A DNA stretch of 39,517 nt. Source: Candidatus Metaruminococcus caecorum (lineage in GTDB: Bacteria > Bacillota > Clostridia > Oscillospirales > Ruminococcaceae). Under the pieces are notes generated by a model, which had not been told where the DNA came from, searched no databases, and saw only the letters and a list, made by a program, of their open reading frames with translations. The position numbers were made by a program, and so were the translations under genes. The stretch is taken from assembly GCA_904420045.1 (NCBI GenBank), contig CAJFTY010000020.1, positions 1 through 39,517 of the forward strand, given 5' to 3'. Below are positions 17,843-27,159 of this stretch, piece by piece. How positions within the stretch are numbered: position 1 is the first letter of the stretch; the number at the start of each line of letters is the position of its first letter.

Positions 17843-18181
17843 ATGGAAAAAAGGGAAAAACAGAACAAAAAGCTCACCCTGAACTGCGAATTTAAACGGG
17901 CTTATTACAAGGGGAAGTACAAGGCCTCGCCCCTATTGGTGACCTATGTGCTCAAAACCCGCCGCAAAAAAATTCGGTATGGCGTCACAACTTCGAAAAA
18001 GGTGGGAAACGCCGTCCTGCGCAACCGGGCCCGCCGGGTGATTAACGCCGCGGCAAGGGAGGTTCTGCCTTCCCTTTCCGGGAGTTACGATATCGTGTTT
18101 GTGGCCAGGTCAGCCACACCGGGCGCCAAGTCCCAGGATGTGCGCCGCGTGATGCAAAGCCATCTGGAAAAGCTTTTATAG
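17843..18181 (+). CDS. rnpA: Ribonuclease P protein component
   Basis: A 112-residue basic protein that assists RNase P RNA in tRNA 5' maturation. The family RNR motif is seen in GVTTSKKVGNAVLRNRARR, and the segment YDIVFVARS follows as expected. The ATG at 17843 follows AGGGGAAG; an in-frame extension upstream covers the attenuator region and is rejected. It lies between rpmH and yidD, as in most Firmicutes. Confidence 0.96.
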   Translation: MEKREKQNKKLTLNCEFKRAYYKGKYKASPLLVTYVLKTRRKKIRYGVTTSKKVGNAVLRNRARRVINAAAREVLPSLSGSYDIVFVARSATPGAKSQDVRRVMQSHLEKLL

Positions 18182-18241
18182 ATCAAATAAACCAATTTCT
18201 GTGGAAATTTTTGCTGTGGGAATTTTGGGCGCGGGGTGCGT

Positions 18242-18478
18242 ATGAAGACACTTCTTCTTTGGATTATCCGGTTTTATCAGCGGCGGATTTCACCGCTGAA
18301 ACCCCCTTGCTGCCGGTTTTATCCCACCTGCTCCGCCTACGCTCTGGAAGCCGTCACCCGGTTTGGCGCGATCAAAGGGGGCTGTCTTGCCCTGTGGCGG
18401 ATTTTGCGCTGCAATCCCTTTGGAAAGGGCGGGTTTGACCCGGTTCCCGAAAAAAAGCCCCGCAAGCGCAGGCAATAA
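18242..18478 (+). CDS. yidD: Membrane protein insertion efficiency factor YidD
   Basis: A 78-residue YidD/Haemolysin-type small protein. The family core is clear: [21 protein letters not shown], with [10 protein letters not shown] and GG...[17 protein letters not shown] following. It is proposed to help YidC-mediated membrane insertion. ATG at 18242 is preferred; a GTG two codons earlier (18236) is an alternative. No strong Shine-Dalgarno is seen (GCGCGGGG nearby), so translation may be weak. Confidence 0.93.
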   Translation: MKTLLLWIIRFYQRRISPLKPPCCRFYPTCSAYALEAVTRFGAIKGGCLALWRILRCNPFGKGGFDPVPEKKPRKRRQ

Positions 18479-18558
18479 CCGTTTTACAACGTCTATCACA
18501 ACCTTGGAAGCCGGCCTCGCACGGCGCAGGAAGGCGATTCCGGGAAAGGAACGATCGC

Positions 18559-19638
18559 ATGGGATTTATTAGTCAGTTATTCGGCTATCCGCTTGGATTT
18601 GTCATGTGGCTGCTGTACGCAGTGGTCAAAAACTACGGAATCGCTCTTTTGCTGTTTACCCTGGTGACCAGGGCGCTGTTGTTCCCCTTCTCCATTAAGC
18701 AGCAAAAAAACATGGCAAAAACAGCTCTTTTACAGCCTAAGCTCCAAAAACTGCAAAAGCAGTACGGAAAAAATAAACAAAAGTATCAGGAAGAAATGAT
18801 GAAGCTCTATGAGCAGGAAGGCTACAATCCCATGAGTGGATGCCTTCCCCTGCTCATCCAGTTTCCCATTTTGTTCGGACTGATCGACGTGGTCTATAAA
18901 CCACTGACCCATATCATGCACGTGTCCGGGGATCTGATTACCAAGGCGACCGAGATTGCCAAGGGTCTCAGCGGATTTAACGCCAGCAGCCCGGAAATCA
19001 GCATTGTGCGGGCGATCAACAACCCCGACCTGGTGGGGAATTTTGCCCCCCTGGGCCAGGATTTCATTCATAAAGTCCAGAATTTTGACCTGAGCTTTTT
19101 TGGGATCGACTTAGGCGTGGTTCCTCAGTTTGCCTGGAGCGTGCTGATTATCATCCCGATCTTGTCGGGTATCACTTCGCTGTGCGCTTCATTGATTAGT
19201 ACGAAACTCAACCCCTCCGGGCAGCAGGCAACAGGCATGATGAAGGGCATGATGCTGATCATGCCGCTGTTCTCGCTGTGGTTTGCCTTCCAGGTTCCCA
19301 CCGGCGTCAGCCTGTACTGGACCTATTCCAACATCTTTATGGCGGTACAGACGGTGATTCTGTATAAAATTTACACCCCTGAGCGCATGGAGCAGATCGC
19401 TTTAAAGGAAAAAGAAAAGCAAAAGGCAAAGGGTAAGGTCAAAAAGCCCAGCCGGATGCAGCAGATGCTGGCCGCCCAGTCGGGACAGGCTCCCGCCAAA
19501 GAAGAACCTCAGCTGTCGGCGGAGGAATTGAAGCGTCAGAAGGAAATCAACCGTCAGCGCCTGGCGGAAGCGCGGCGTAAAGCGGCGGAAAAATACGGCG
19601 AAGAATATGTGGAAGACGACAGTTCGGACACGGAATAA
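18559..19638 (+). CDS. yidC: Membrane protein insertase YidC/Oxa1
   Basis: A 359-residue YidC/SpoIIIJ-family insertase. The N terminus begins directly with a hydrophobic segment, and no lipobox cysteine typical of Bacillus SpoIIIJ is seen. The core motifs TRALLFPFSIKQQKNMAK and EEGYNPMSGCLPLLIQFPI, the cytoplasmic coiled hairpin between them, and the late TM region with FQVPTGVSLYWTYSNIF all fit. The C-terminal tail is long, charged and Lys/Glu-rich. ATG at 18559 follows GGGAAAGGA. Jag follows 37 bases downstream. Confidence 0.96.
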   Translation: MGFISQLFGYPLGFVMWLLYAVVKNYGIALLLFTLVTRALLFPFSIKQQKNMAKTALLQPKLQKLQKQYGKNKQKYQEEMMKLYEQEGYNPMSGCLPLLIQFPILFGLIDVVYKPLTHIMHVSGDLITKATEIAKGLSGFNASSPEISIVRAINNPDLVGNFAPLGQDFIHKVQNFDLSFFGIDLGVVPQFAWSVLIIIPILSGITSLCASLISTKLNPSGQQATGMMKGMMLIMPLFSLWFAFQVPTGVSLYWTYSNIFMAVQTVILYKIYTPERMEQIALKEKEKQKAKGKVKKPSRMQQMLAAQSGQAPAKEEPQLSAEELKRQKEINRQRLAEARRKAAEKYGEEYVEDDSSDTE

Positions 19639-19675
19639 CACCGAAATGGCTTAATAGTCGGAAAGGATGAAAAAC

Positions 19676-20680
19676 ATGGTTCGGGAAGTCATTGTGAGCG
19701 ATAAAACCGTAGAGGCCGCCATTGAGCAGGGCTGCCGCCAGCTCCAGAAGGAACGGGACGATGTGGAGTATGAAATCCTGGAAATGCCGAAAAAAGGCCT
19801 GTTCGGCAAGATCAAATCCGAAGCCAAAGTGCGGGTATATCTGGTGGAGGAAGAAGACATCCTGGCCTCTGTGATGGAAAAACCCGCACCGAAAGTGAAA
19901 AAAGAAAAGCCCCAGCGTGAGCCGCAACCCCAAAAACCGGCGCAGCCGGTCAAACAGCACGCCGAAAAAGCAGACGTTGCTCAAAAACCTGCGGCTGAGA
20001 AAAAAGCCATGGCTGAGAAAAAAGCCATTTCCCCTGAAATCAGCGCCAAAAAACTGGAGGCTGCGCAGCAGTACATCCGGGATATTCTGGCGGCCATGGA
20101 CATCCATGAGGTGGAGCAGGTGGTGGAGCAGTCCCCTGAAGGCGCCACCATCACCCTGAAGGGCGCGGATCTGGGTGTCATCATCGGCCGCCGGGGCGAG
20201 ACGCTGGACGCATTGCAATATCTGGTATCCCTGTGCTGCAACAAGCTGGGGGGCGATTATTACCGGATTACGGTGGACTGCGGCAACTTCCGGGAAAAAC
20301 GGGAGCAGACCTTAAAAGAGCTGGCGGCAAAGATCGCCCGCACGGTGAGCAAAACCGGCCGGAGCTGCACGCTGGAACCCATGAATCCCTATGAGCGCCG
20401 GATCATCCACTCGGTGATTTCTGAAACCGAGGGTGTGACCTCAAAATCCATCGGCGAGGAACCCCACCGCAAGGTGGTCATCAGCTCGGAGAATCCCCGC
20501 CGGAACGACCGCCGCAGGGGCGACCGTCGGCCTTCCCGGGGCGGCGACCGCCGGAGCGAGAGCCGCAAACCCGCAGAACATCCGGATTCCCAGCCCCAGC
20601 AGGATCGACCGGACGCCCAGGGAACGGAGAGCTTTGAGCTCCCCACCGAGGGCAAGCTGTACGGGAAAATCGAGTTATAA
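19676..20680 (+). CDS. jag: Jag/KhpB RNA-binding protein
   Basis: A 334-residue KhpB-type protein. The Jag_N domain (about 1-52, including MPKKGLFGKIKSEAKVRVY) is followed by a Lys/Pro/Ala-rich linker, a KH domain (about 135-205, with GVIIGRRGETLDALQYL) and an R3H domain (about 210-275, with MNPYERRIIHSV). An unusual Arg/Gly-rich tail of about 55 residues ends it. ATG at 19676 is chosen because AAAGG is correctly spaced; ATG at 19667 abuts that site. KhpB binds RNA and affects cell division in streptococci; the role here is inferred. Cotranscription with yidC is likely. Confidence 0.94.
   Translation: MVREVIVSDKTVEAAIEQGCRQLQKERDDVEYEILEMPKKGLFGKIKSEAKVRVYLVEEEDILASVMEKPAPKVKKEKPQREPQPQKPAQPVKQHAEKADVAQKPAAEKKAMAEKKAISPEISAKKLEAAQQYIRDILAAMDIHEVEQVVEQSPEGATITLKGADLGVIIGRRGETLDALQYLVSLCCNKLGGDYYRITVDCGNFREKREQTLKELAAKIARTVSKTGRSCTLEPMNPYERRIIHSVISETEGVTSKSIGEEPHRKVVISSENPRRNDRRRGDRRPSRGGDRRSESRKPAEHPDSQPQQDRPDAQGTESFELPTEGKLYGKIEL
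19993..20028 (+). repeat. 18-bp tandem duplication inside jag
   Basis: Two copies of an 18-base unit (19993-20010 and 20011-20028) encode a repeated AEKKAM/AEKKAI in the linker between Jag_N and the KH domain. It keeps the frame and probably only lengthens the linker. Confidence 0.85.
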
Positions 20681-20719
20681 ATAGGATTTTCCCGTGAAAA
20701 ATCCATTGGGAAAATTGCG

Positions 20720-20742
20720 GATGAGGCAACGCCTCATCTTTT
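20720..20742 (+). terminator. Terminator after jag
   Basis: An 8-bp stem GATGAGGC/GCCTCATC (20720-20727 with 20731-20738) has an AAC loop and is followed by TTTT. It lies 40 bases after the jag stop and probably ends the rpmH-jag unit. Confidence 0.7.
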
Positions 20743-20984
20743 GCTCACGCAAAACTGCAATTTTCATCGCCTTAGCTTATGGGGCTTCCCCGTGGAAATA
20801 TCCATAAAGAACATACTGCGTATGTTCTTGGCAAATTATTGTTGGCTCAAATAAACTTGATTCAAAAATTACGGAAGGCGCCCGCAGGGACCGCCGCTGC
20901 AAGGCATACGCTCCACTTCGGAGCCGGCCTGGCGGGCTGTCTGCCTGCGGACGCCTTTTTAATCTGTATGAAGGAGAGATCACC
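20743..20984 (+). promoter_or_regulatory. Structured leader with T-tract before mnmE
   Basis: Between the jag terminator and mnmE lie a 10-bp hairpin (20807-20816 with 20820-20829), a small hairpin (910-914 with 920-924 of the 20 kb block) and a long-range stem (20875-20888 with 20944-20957, 13 of 14 matched). The long stem is followed directly by TTTTT and then by the AAGGAGAGA ribosome binding site of mnmE. This resembles an attenuator. It matches no riboswitch class I can identify by eye. Confidence 0.5.
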
Positions 20985-22349
20985 ATGGAGCGCACCATTG
21001 CCGCCATTGCCACCCCGAACGCGCCGGGGGGAATTTCAGTCGTCCGGATTTCCGGCGCACAGGCAGTTTCCATCGCGCAAGCTGTCTTTCACTCCGCGTC
21101 AGGGCGGCTTTTGTCCTCCATGAAGGGGTATACGGCGGCTTACGGCACGGTGTGGGATGGAGACGAACCCATCGACGAGGCGGTGGCCCTTGTGTTCCAC
21201 GCTCCCAAAAGCTACACCGGCGAAGAGGTGGTGGAGCTTTCCTGCCATGGCGGTCTATACGTCACCCGCCGGCTGCTGCGGGCGGTGATCGCGGCGGGGG
21301 CCTCCCCTGCCCAGCCGGGAGAATTCACCCGCCGGGCCTTTGAAAACGGAAAGCTCTCCCTCACCCAGGCGGAGGCGGTGATGGATCTGATCGCGGCTAA
21401 CTCCCGCCAGGCGGCCAACTCCGCTCAGGCCATGCTGGAAGGCGCGCTGTACCGGAAGATCAAAGAAATCTGCGGGGAGCTTTTAACCCTGTCGGGACAT
21501 CTGTCCGCCTGGGCAGATTATCCCGAGGAGGAGATCCCCCTGGTGGACGAAAACGAGCTTTTATCTTCCTTAAAACGCCAGGAACAGGCGCTGAGCGGGC
21601 TTTTAGCCTCCTACGACGCGGGAAAACTGATCCGGGAGGGGATTTCCACTGCAATTGTAGGCAAGCCCAACGTGGGCAAATCCACCCTGATGAATCTGCT
21701 GGCGGGCTGTGAAAAGAGCATTGTCACTGAGATCGCAGGTACCACCCGGGATGTGGTGGAGGAATCCGTCCTGCTGGGGGACGTGGTGCTCCGCCTGGCG
21801 GACACCGCCGGTATCCGGGACACCGACGACCGGGTGGAACAGGCTGGCGTGGCGCTGTCCCGGAAAAAGCTCAGCCAGGCGGAGCTGGTGCTGGCGGTAT
21901 TCGACTGGTCCTCTCCCCTGACCCGGGAGGATGAGGAGCTGATGCGGCTGCTGGAGGACAAGCCGGTGATTGCCGTGGTGAACAAATCCGACCTGCCAGG
22001 CGGTTTACAGATGGAGCGTTTGCAACAGCATTTTCAACATATTGTTATAATTAGCGCAAAAAATACAGATGGGATTTTGCTCTTATCCAAGGAAATTGAA
22101 ACGCTGTTTTCTCTGGGCGCCATTGGGGATTCGGGAGCGGTGCTGGCCAACGAGCGGCAGTACGACTGTACCAGCCGGGCTGTCGCGGCGCTCCGGGAAG
22201 CGGTTTCCGCTTTGGAGCAGGGCTTTACCCTGGACGCGGTGGACATCTCGTTGGAGACCGCGTTGGAAGCGCTGCTGGAACTCACCGGTGAACGGGTCAC
22301 CGACGCGGTGGTGGATCAGGTGTTCGCCCACTTCTGTGTGGGAAAATAA
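20985..22349 (+). CDS. mnmE: tRNA modification GTPase MnmE
   Basis: A 454-residue GTPase that with MnmG adds the (carboxymethyl)aminomethyl group at C5 of wobble uridine 34. The N-terminal tetrahydrofolate-binding domain starts [20 protein letters not shown]. The G domain has [10 protein letters not shown] (G1), DTAGIRDT (G3) and NKSD (G4), and the protein ends in the required FCVGK, where the C-terminal Cys lies in the FCIGK-type motif. ATG at 20985 follows AAGGAGAGA. mnmG follows after 55 bases. Confidence 0.98.
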   Translation: MERTIAAIATPNAPGGISVVRISGAQAVSIAQAVFHSASGRLLSSMKGYTAAYGTVWDGDEPIDEAVALVFHAPKSYTGEEVVELSCHGGLYVTRRLLRAVIAAGASPAQPGEFTRRAFENGKLSLTQAEAVMDLIAANSRQAANSAQAMLEGALYRKIKEICGELLTLSGHLSAWADYPEEEIPLVDENELLSSLKRQEQALSGLLASYDAGKLIREGISTAIVGKPNVGKSTLMNLLAGCEKSIVTEIAGTTRDVVEESVLLGDVVLRLADTAGIRDTDDRVEQAGVALSRKKLSQAELVLAVFDWSSPLTREDEELMRLLEDKPVIAVVNKSDLPGGLQMERLQQHFQHIVIISAKNTDGILLLSKEIETLFSLGAIGDSGAVLANERQYDCTSRAVAALREAVSALEQGFTLDAVDISLETALEALLELTGERVTDAVVDQVFAHFCVGK

Positions 22350-22404
22350 CAGCAAAGTTTTAAACACAATCGGTTGTGAAATGTTGAAAAAAGGAGAACG
22401 TTTT

Positions 22405-24303
22405 GTGAGTTATCAACTGGGCGAATACGATGTGGCGGTGATCGGCGCGGGACACGCCGGGTGTGAAGCGGCCCTCGCCGCCGCCAGACTGGGATTAAAG
22501 ACAGCGGTGTTTACCATTTCGCTGGACGGGATCGCCAACCTCCCCTGCAATCCCTCCATCGGCGGCACCGCTAAAGGGCATCTGGTGCGGGAAATCGACG
22601 CGCTGGGCGGCGAGATGGGCAAGGCGGCGGACGCCACCTTTTTGCAGAGCCGGATGCTCAACCGTGGAAAAGGGCCCGCGGTGCACAGCCTGCGGGTGCA
22701 GGCCGACCGGCGGCGGTATCACCAGTACATGAAGGCCGCCCTGGAACGGCAGGAAAATTTGGATATCAAGCAGGCGGAGGTCACCGCCCTGCGGGTGGAT
22801 GAGAAGGGGCGCATCTGCGAGCTGGAGACCCGCTTGGGGGCGGTGTATCAGGTCAAAGCTGCGATCCTTTCATCCGGTACTTATTTAAACGGAACGATTT
22901 ATGTGGGGGAAGCTTCCTATTCTTCCGGACCGGACGCCACCAACCCCGCGCTGTTTTTAAGCGACAGCCTGCGGGAGCTGGGAATCACCCTGCGGCGGTT
23001 TAAAACCGGGACCCCCGCCCGGGTCCACAAGCGAAGCATCGACTTTTCCCGCCTAGAGGAACAGCCTGGGGATCTCCCCATTACGCCTTTTTCCTTTGAA
23101 ACCCCGGAAGAAGGGCTTTCCAATCAAGTGAGCTGTCACGTAGCTTACACCAATGAACACACCCATCAGGTGATCCGGGACAATCTGCACCGCTCCCCTT
23201 TGTACGGCGGGAAGATCGAAGGGGTGGGCCCCCGGTACTGCCCTAGCATTGAGGACAAGGTGGTGCGGTTTGCGGACAAGCCCCGGCATCAATTGTTTAT
23301 CGAGCCCATGGGACTGGATACCGACGAGATGTATTTACAGGGAATGTCTTCCTCCCTGCCCGAGGATGTGCAGATCGCCTTTCTGCGCACCATCAAAGGG
23401 CTGGAGCATGTGGAGATCATGCGAAATGCCTATGCCATTGAATACGACTGCTGTGATCCCACTGAACTGCTCCCCACCCTGGAGTTCAAGGCAGTGCCGG
23501 GGTTGTACGGCGCAGGGCAGTTCAACGGAACCTCCGGTTACGAGGAGGCCGCCGCCCAGGGCTTGGTGGCGGGAATCAACGCTGTGTTGAAGATCCAGGG
23601 AAAAGAGCCCTTGCTTTTAGACCGGGCAAGCTCTTATATCGGCACGCTGATCGATGATCTAGTGACCAAGGGCTGTTCGGATCCCTACCGGATGATGACT
23701 TCCCGCAGTGAGTACCGGCTGCTGCTGCGGCAGGACAACGCGGACGAGCGGCTTACCCCCATCGGCTACCGGCTGGGCTTGATCGCTGAGCAGCGGTGGG
23801 AGGCGTTTCAGCACAAGATGGAGCAGGTGGCTCTGGAAAAGAAACGGCTGGAAACGGTGACCATCTCTCCCGATCCGGCGCTGAACGCCTTGCTTGTTTC
23901 ACGTGAAACATCTCCCTTGGATGGTCCGGTCAAGGCCGCGGAGCTGCTCCGCAGGCCCCAGGTGGGCTATGAGGACCTGAAGGACTACGACCGGGAACGG
24001 CCCTCCCTTCCCCGGGCCGTGACCGAGCAGGTGGAAATCCAGATCAAATACGCGGGGTACATCGCCCGGCAGCTCTCCCAGGTGGAGCAGATGCGGCGGC
24101 TGGAGGCCAAAGCGCTTCCCAGCGATCTGGATTACAGCGCCATTGAAGGATTGCGGCTGGAGGCCCGGGAAAAGCTCAATAAGGTGCGTCCGTTGAATTT
24201 AGGGCAGGCCTCCCGGATTTCCGGAGTGAGCCCAGCGGATATCTCGGTTCTGGTGATCTGGCAGAAGGCGCACCAGCAGCGAAAGGAGCAGACAGATGAT
24301 TGA
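22405..24303 (+). CDS. mnmG: tRNA uridine 5-carboxymethylaminomethyl modification enzyme MnmG
   Basis: A 632-residue FAD-dependent partner of MnmE. The dinucleotide-binding motif [19 protein letters not shown] is near the N terminus, followed by the family signature [16 protein letters not shown] and, later, [20 protein letters not shown] at 22405 is the likely start, 7-8 bases after AAAAGGAG. The open frame further upstream overlaps mnmE out of frame and is not real. A perfect parS site is embedded in codons around residue 497. The end overlaps rsmG by 8 bases. Confidence 0.97.
   Translation: MSYQLGEYDVAVIGAGHAGCEAALAAARLGLKTAVFTISLDGIANLPCNPSIGGTAKGHLVREIDALGGEMGKAADATFLQSRMLNRGKGPAVHSLRVQADRRRYHQYMKAALERQENLDIKQAEVTALRVDEKGRICELETRLGAVYQVKAAILSSGTYLNGTIYVGEASYSSGPDATNPALFLSDSLRELGITLRRFKTGTPARVHKRSIDFSRLEEQPGDLPITPFSFETPEEGLSNQVSCHVAYTNEHTHQVIRDNLHRSPLYGGKIEGVGPRYCPSIEDKVVRFADKPRHQLFIEPMGLDTDEMYLQGMSSSLPEDVQIAFLRTIKGLEHVEIMRNAYAIEYDCCDPTELLPTLEFKAVPGLYGAGQFNGTSGYEEAAAQGLVAGINAVLKIQGKEPLLLDRASSYIGTLIDDLVTKGCSDPYRMMTSRSEYRLLLRQDNADERLTPIGYRLGLIAEQRWEAFQHKMEQVALEKKRLETVTISPDPALNALLVSRETSPLDGPVKAAELLRRPQVGYEDLKDYDRERPSLPRAVTEQVEIQIKYAGYIARQLSQVEQMRRLEAKALPSDLDYSAIEGLRLEAREKLNKVRPLNLGQASRISGVSPADISVLVIWQKAHQQRKEQTDD
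23895..23910. promoter_or_regulatory. parS: parS site within mnmG
   Basis: TGTTTCACGTGAAACA is a perfect 16-bp copy of the ParB (Spo0J) loading palindrome. It lies in coding sequence about 3.3 kb before parB and should nucleate ParB spreading near the origin. Confidence 0.95.
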
Positions 24304-25009
24304 TATTGCCTATTTGATGAACCTTTGCGGCCAATATGAGCTTCCCCTCACCCAGGAGCAGGCGGAAAAGTTGGATGTATATGCAGGACTTCTGGTGGAA
24401 TGGAACCAAAAAATGAATCTAACCGCCATCACCGAGCCCAAAGCAATTGTGGAAAAGCATTTTCTGGACAGCCTGCTTCTGCTGAAAGCGGCGGAGCTCC
24501 CGGAGAATACCTCCTTGATCGACGTGGGAACTGGGGCAGGATTTCCTTCGGTTCCTGTTGGAATCCTCCGGGGAGATCTAAATTTGACCCTGTTGGACAG
24601 TCTAAACAAGCGGCTGACATTTTTAGAGGCGGTTTGCTCCCAGGTGGGAGTCAAGGCACGGCGGGTTCACGCCCGGGCGGAGGAAGCCGCCCGCAAGCCG
24701 GAGTTCCGGGAACAATATGAAGTGGCGACCGCCCGGGCAGTGGCGAATCTACCGGTGCTGTGCGAATACTGCCTGCCTTATGTCAAGGTGGGCGGCCGGT
24801 TCATCGCCCTAAAGGGTGCGGAGGCGGAGCAGGAAACCCAAGCGGCCAAAAAGGCAATTTCTCTGCTGGGGGCACGGCTTCAGGAGGTCAAAGCCTTTAC
24901 TTTGCCGGACGGGGGACGACGGGGAATCGTTGTTATCGAAAAAATATCGCAAACGCCGACAAAATATCCCCGTCCGTCGGGGAAAATTGCAAAAAGTCCG
25001 CTGGTATAG
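24296..25009 (+). CDS. rsmG: 16S rRNA (guanine-N7) methyltransferase RsmG
   Basis: A 237-residue SAM-dependent enzyme that methylates G527 (E. coli numbering) of 16S rRNA. The SAM motif [15 protein letters not shown], the preceding VEKHFLDSL and the C-terminal GKIAKSPL are diagnostic. ATG at 24296 overlaps the mnmG end by 8 bases and follows AAGGAG, indicating translational coupling. Length is normal. Loss of this enzyme gives low-level streptomycin resistance in other bacteria. Confidence 0.97.
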   Translation: MIDIAYLMNLCGQYELPLTQEQAEKLDVYAGLLVEWNQKMNLTAITEPKAIVEKHFLDSLLLLKAAELPENTSLIDVGTGAGFPSVPVGILRGDLNLTLLDSLNKRLTFLEAVCSQVGVKARRVHARAEEAARKPEFREQYEVATARAVANLPVLCEYCLPYVKVGGRFIALKGAEAEQETQAAKKAISLLGARLQEVKAFTLPDGGRRGIVVIEKISQTPTKYPRPSGKIAKSPLV

Positions 25010-25068
25010 CAGGTTCCCGTACCGGGAAATGTCGAAAACTGGTAAAAAATGTAAATGGAAATTACTGG

Positions 25069-25181
25069 AAATATTGCCGCGCATGTGGTATAGTAGAAAT
25101 GCGGTGAGAAGAAGAACAAAAAGTTCGAAACTTCGCCGCAGGTTTACAAAATGCCACGCGCGGCAATATTTTTGTTTTTTT
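25069..25181 (+). terminator. Long inverted repeat with T-tract between rsmG and noc
   Basis: A 14-bp perfect stem (25069-25082 with 25158-25171) encloses smaller pairings, including AAGTT-CGA-AACTT near the centre and GCGG...CCGC arms. The 3' arm runs into TTTTTGTTTTTTT. It could end the mnmE-mnmG-rsmG transcript or attenuate noc, whose start is about 80 bases on. A TATAGT within the loop (25089-25094) could serve as a promoter -10 box. Confidence 0.6.
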
Positions 25182-25262
25182 CGGAGCGCACAGGCCAATC
25201 TTGCCTGAAAAGCTCCCGATACTGTGGACAAGCCTTCGGTTTTTAACAAAGGAGTGAGAAAC

Positions 25263-26069
25263 ATGACCTCTTTGTTCACAAAGGAAAAGGTCGTCAACAA
25301 GGTCGTGCTGATCGCCAGCAAGGATATCGTCCCCAATCCGGCGCAGCCGAGGGTCGACTTCAATGAAAATGAGCTCAAGGGTCTGGCGGAAAGCATACGG
25401 GAAAACGGTATTTTACAGCCGATTTCGGTACGCAGAAACCAGGAGGGGAACTATGAGCTGATCTCCGGCGAACGGCGGCTGAAGGCCTCCCGAATGGTGG
25501 GCATGCAGACCGTTCCCTGTATCGTGATCGATACAAGCGACCGCCAGTCGGCGGTGTTCGCCCTGCTGGAAAACATCCAGCGGCAGGATTTAAACTGTTT
25601 TGAAGAGGCAAAAGCTCTTTCCGCCCTGATCAGCGAGTGGAACATCACCCAGGAGGAAGCCGCCTTGCGGCTTGGAATGGCCCAATCCACGGTGGCCAAC
25701 AAGCTCAGGCTGCTCAAGCTCCCGGAGGAGGCCGCTCAGATCATCGCGGAAAAGGGCCTTAGCGAGCGCCATGCCCGGGCCCTGTTAAAGCTCAGGGAGC
25801 CGGAGGCGCAGATTTCCGCGGCGCTGTGGATCGCGGAGCAGAATTTAAACGTTGTACAGGCGGAAACATACATAGAATCCCTGCTGGTACAGCCCAAGGA
25901 GCCGCAAAATAAGCGTAAGCGGTTAATTGTAAAGGACATACGGTTGTTTTTAAACACCATCAACAAGGCGATTGACACCATGAAACAGGCCGGTATTCCG
26001 GCCCAGGCACAGAAAAAACAGCAAGACGGCTTCATCGAGTATGTGGTCAAAATCCCCATTCACACCTAG
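25263..26069 (+). CDS. noc: Nucleoid occlusion protein Noc (ParB family)
   Basis: A 268-residue ParB/Spo0J-family DNA-binding protein. The CTPase/ParB box is seen as SGERRLKAS and ENIQRQDLNCFEEA. A helix-turn-helix follows, with TQEEAALRLGMAQSTVANKLR. The N terminus MTSLFTKEKVVNKVV could form the membrane-binding amphipathic helix known from Noc. Its place between rsmG and parA, with a second parB after parA, matches B. subtilis noc. ATG at 25263 follows AAAGGAG. Noc versus a second ParB is decided mainly by synteny. Confidence 0.87.
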   Translation: MTSLFTKEKVVNKVVLIASKDIVPNPAQPRVDFNENELKGLAESIRENGILQPISVRRNQEGNYELISGERRLKASRMVGMQTVPCIVIDTSDRQSAVFALLENIQRQDLNCFEEAKALSALISEWNITQEEAALRLGMAQSTVANKLRLLKLPEEAAQIIAEKGLSERHARALLKLREPEAQISAALWIAEQNLNVVQAETYIESLLVQPKEPQNKRKRLIVKDIRLFLNTINKAIDTMKQAGIPAQAQKKQQDGFIEYVVKIPIHT

Positions 26070-26140
26070 GTTATAGGGCGGTATCCGCCTTATAATATAT
26101 TCTACACCTCTCCCCTACCCTTTCCGGCATTCTGCCGGAG

Positions 26141-26195
26141 AAAAGGACATGCAGTTGGTTTTCCACGCGGGAAACTGGGCATGTCCTTTTTCTTT
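26141..26195 (+). terminator. Terminator after noc
   Basis: A 12-bp perfect stem (26141-26152 with 26179-26190) with inner pairing is followed by TTTTTCTTTT. A parS site starts immediately after it. Confidence 0.8.
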
Positions 26196-26211
26196 TGTTT
26201 CACGTGAAACA
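26196..26211. promoter_or_regulatory. parS: parS site upstream of parA
   Basis: A second perfect TGTTTCACGTGAAACA. It lies between the noc terminator and the parA promoter, about 50 bases before the -10 box, so ParB bound here could also affect parAB expression. Confidence 0.95.
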
Positions 26212-26239
26212 TAAAACCATGAGAATCCGGGAAAACCCC

Positions 26240-26268
26240 TTTTAAAACCCGGAAAACCGTGCTATAAT
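26240..26268 (+). promoter_or_regulatory. Predicted parA promoter (extended -10)
   Basis: TGCTATAAT gives a perfect extended -10 (TATAAT 26263-26268). The -35 region is weak (TTTTAA, 26240-26245, spacing 17), as expected for an extended -10 promoter. Confidence 0.6.
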
Positions 26269-26339
26269 AAAAGACAAATAGTCCAGTGCCGGACGATTGT
26301 GCACAGAAAAACAGTATTCCACGCAGGAGGACAGGTTGA

Positions 26340-27110
26340 ATGGGAAAAATTGTAGCAATTGTGAACCAAAAGGGCGGCGTGGGCAAAACCACGTCTGCGG
26401 TGAATCTGACGGCCGCCCTGGGCGACCAGCACAAAAAAGTCCTCCTGGTGGATATCGACCCGCAGGGAAACGCCACCAGCGGCATGGGAATCAAAAAGAA
26501 AGGCATTTCCTCCACCTACGATCTTTTGATCGGAGAAGCGGCGGTGGACGACGTGCTGGTGCACACCAAGTACAAGCATGTGGACGTGCTGCCCTCCAGC
26601 ATTGAGCTGGCAGGCGCCGAGGTGGAGATCGTGGAGATGGAAAACCGGGTGCAGCTGTTAAAAAACCAGCTGTTGGGAATAAAACAGAACTACGATTATA
26701 TTTTGATCGACTGCCCCCCTTCCTTAGGCCTGATTACCTTAAACGCCCTGACAGCGGCAGACACCTTTTTGGTTCCGATTCAGTGTGAGTATTATGCGCT
26801 GGAGGGATTGTCCCAACTGATGGCCACTGTGCGGCAGGTCCGGCGGTTGTACAACGAGAACCTGGAGTTGGAAGGCGTGCTGCTGACCATGTTCGACGGG
26901 CGGCTCAACCTGACCATGCAGGTGGTCACCGAGGTCAAGAAATTCTTTCCAAAAAAGGTGTACAAGACGGTGATCCCCCGGAATGTGCGGCTGTCCGAGG
27001 CTCCCAGCTTTGGGGAACCAGTGCTGTACTACGACAAAAGCTCCAAGGGGACCAAGGCATACAACGAACTGGCCAAGGAGTTTATTAAGAAAAACAAGTC
27101 CCAGTCTTAA
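26340..27110 (+). CDS. parA: Chromosome partitioning ATPase ParA (Soj)
   Basis: A 256-residue deviant Walker ATPase. The motif KGGVGKTTSAVNL is near the N terminus, followed by DIDPQGNATSGMG and DCPPSLGLITLNAL. It lacks an N-terminal HTH, so it is a chromosomal Soj-type ParA. ATG at 26340 follows GGAGGACAGG. With ParB and parS it acts in origin segregation and, in B. subtilis, in DnaA control. parB follows after 49 bases. Confidence 0.96.
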   Translation: MGKIVAIVNQKGGVGKTTSAVNLTAALGDQHKKVLLVDIDPQGNATSGMGIKKKGISSTYDLLIGEAAVDDVLVHTKYKHVDVLPSSIELAGAEVEIVEMENRVQLLKNQLLGIKQNYDYILIDCPPSLGLITLNALTAADTFLVPIQCEYYALEGLSQLMATVRQVRRLYNENLELEGVLLTMFDGRLNLTMQVVTEVKKFFPKKVYKTVIPRNVRLSEAPSFGEPVLYYDKSSKGTKAYNELAKEFIKKNKSQS

Positions 27111-27159
27111 AGGCGGGAAAGCAATAGCCTGAGAACAGAATGGAAAGGCGTGAAGCGTG

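Noticed and set aside
22069-22404. Extension of mnmG upstream into mnmE
   Set aside because: It overlaps the mnmE 3' end in another frame. A well-placed Shine-Dalgarno and GTG at 22405 give the expected MnmG N terminus.
25014-25028. TTCCCG-TAC-CGGGAA as a Noc-binding site
   Set aside because: The known Noc site is a 14-bp palindrome with no central insertion; three extra bases here break the match.
26102-26515. 137-codon minus-strand open frame over the parA promoter region
   Set aside because: It covers the noc terminator, parS and the antisense of parA; no family resemblance or convincing start.
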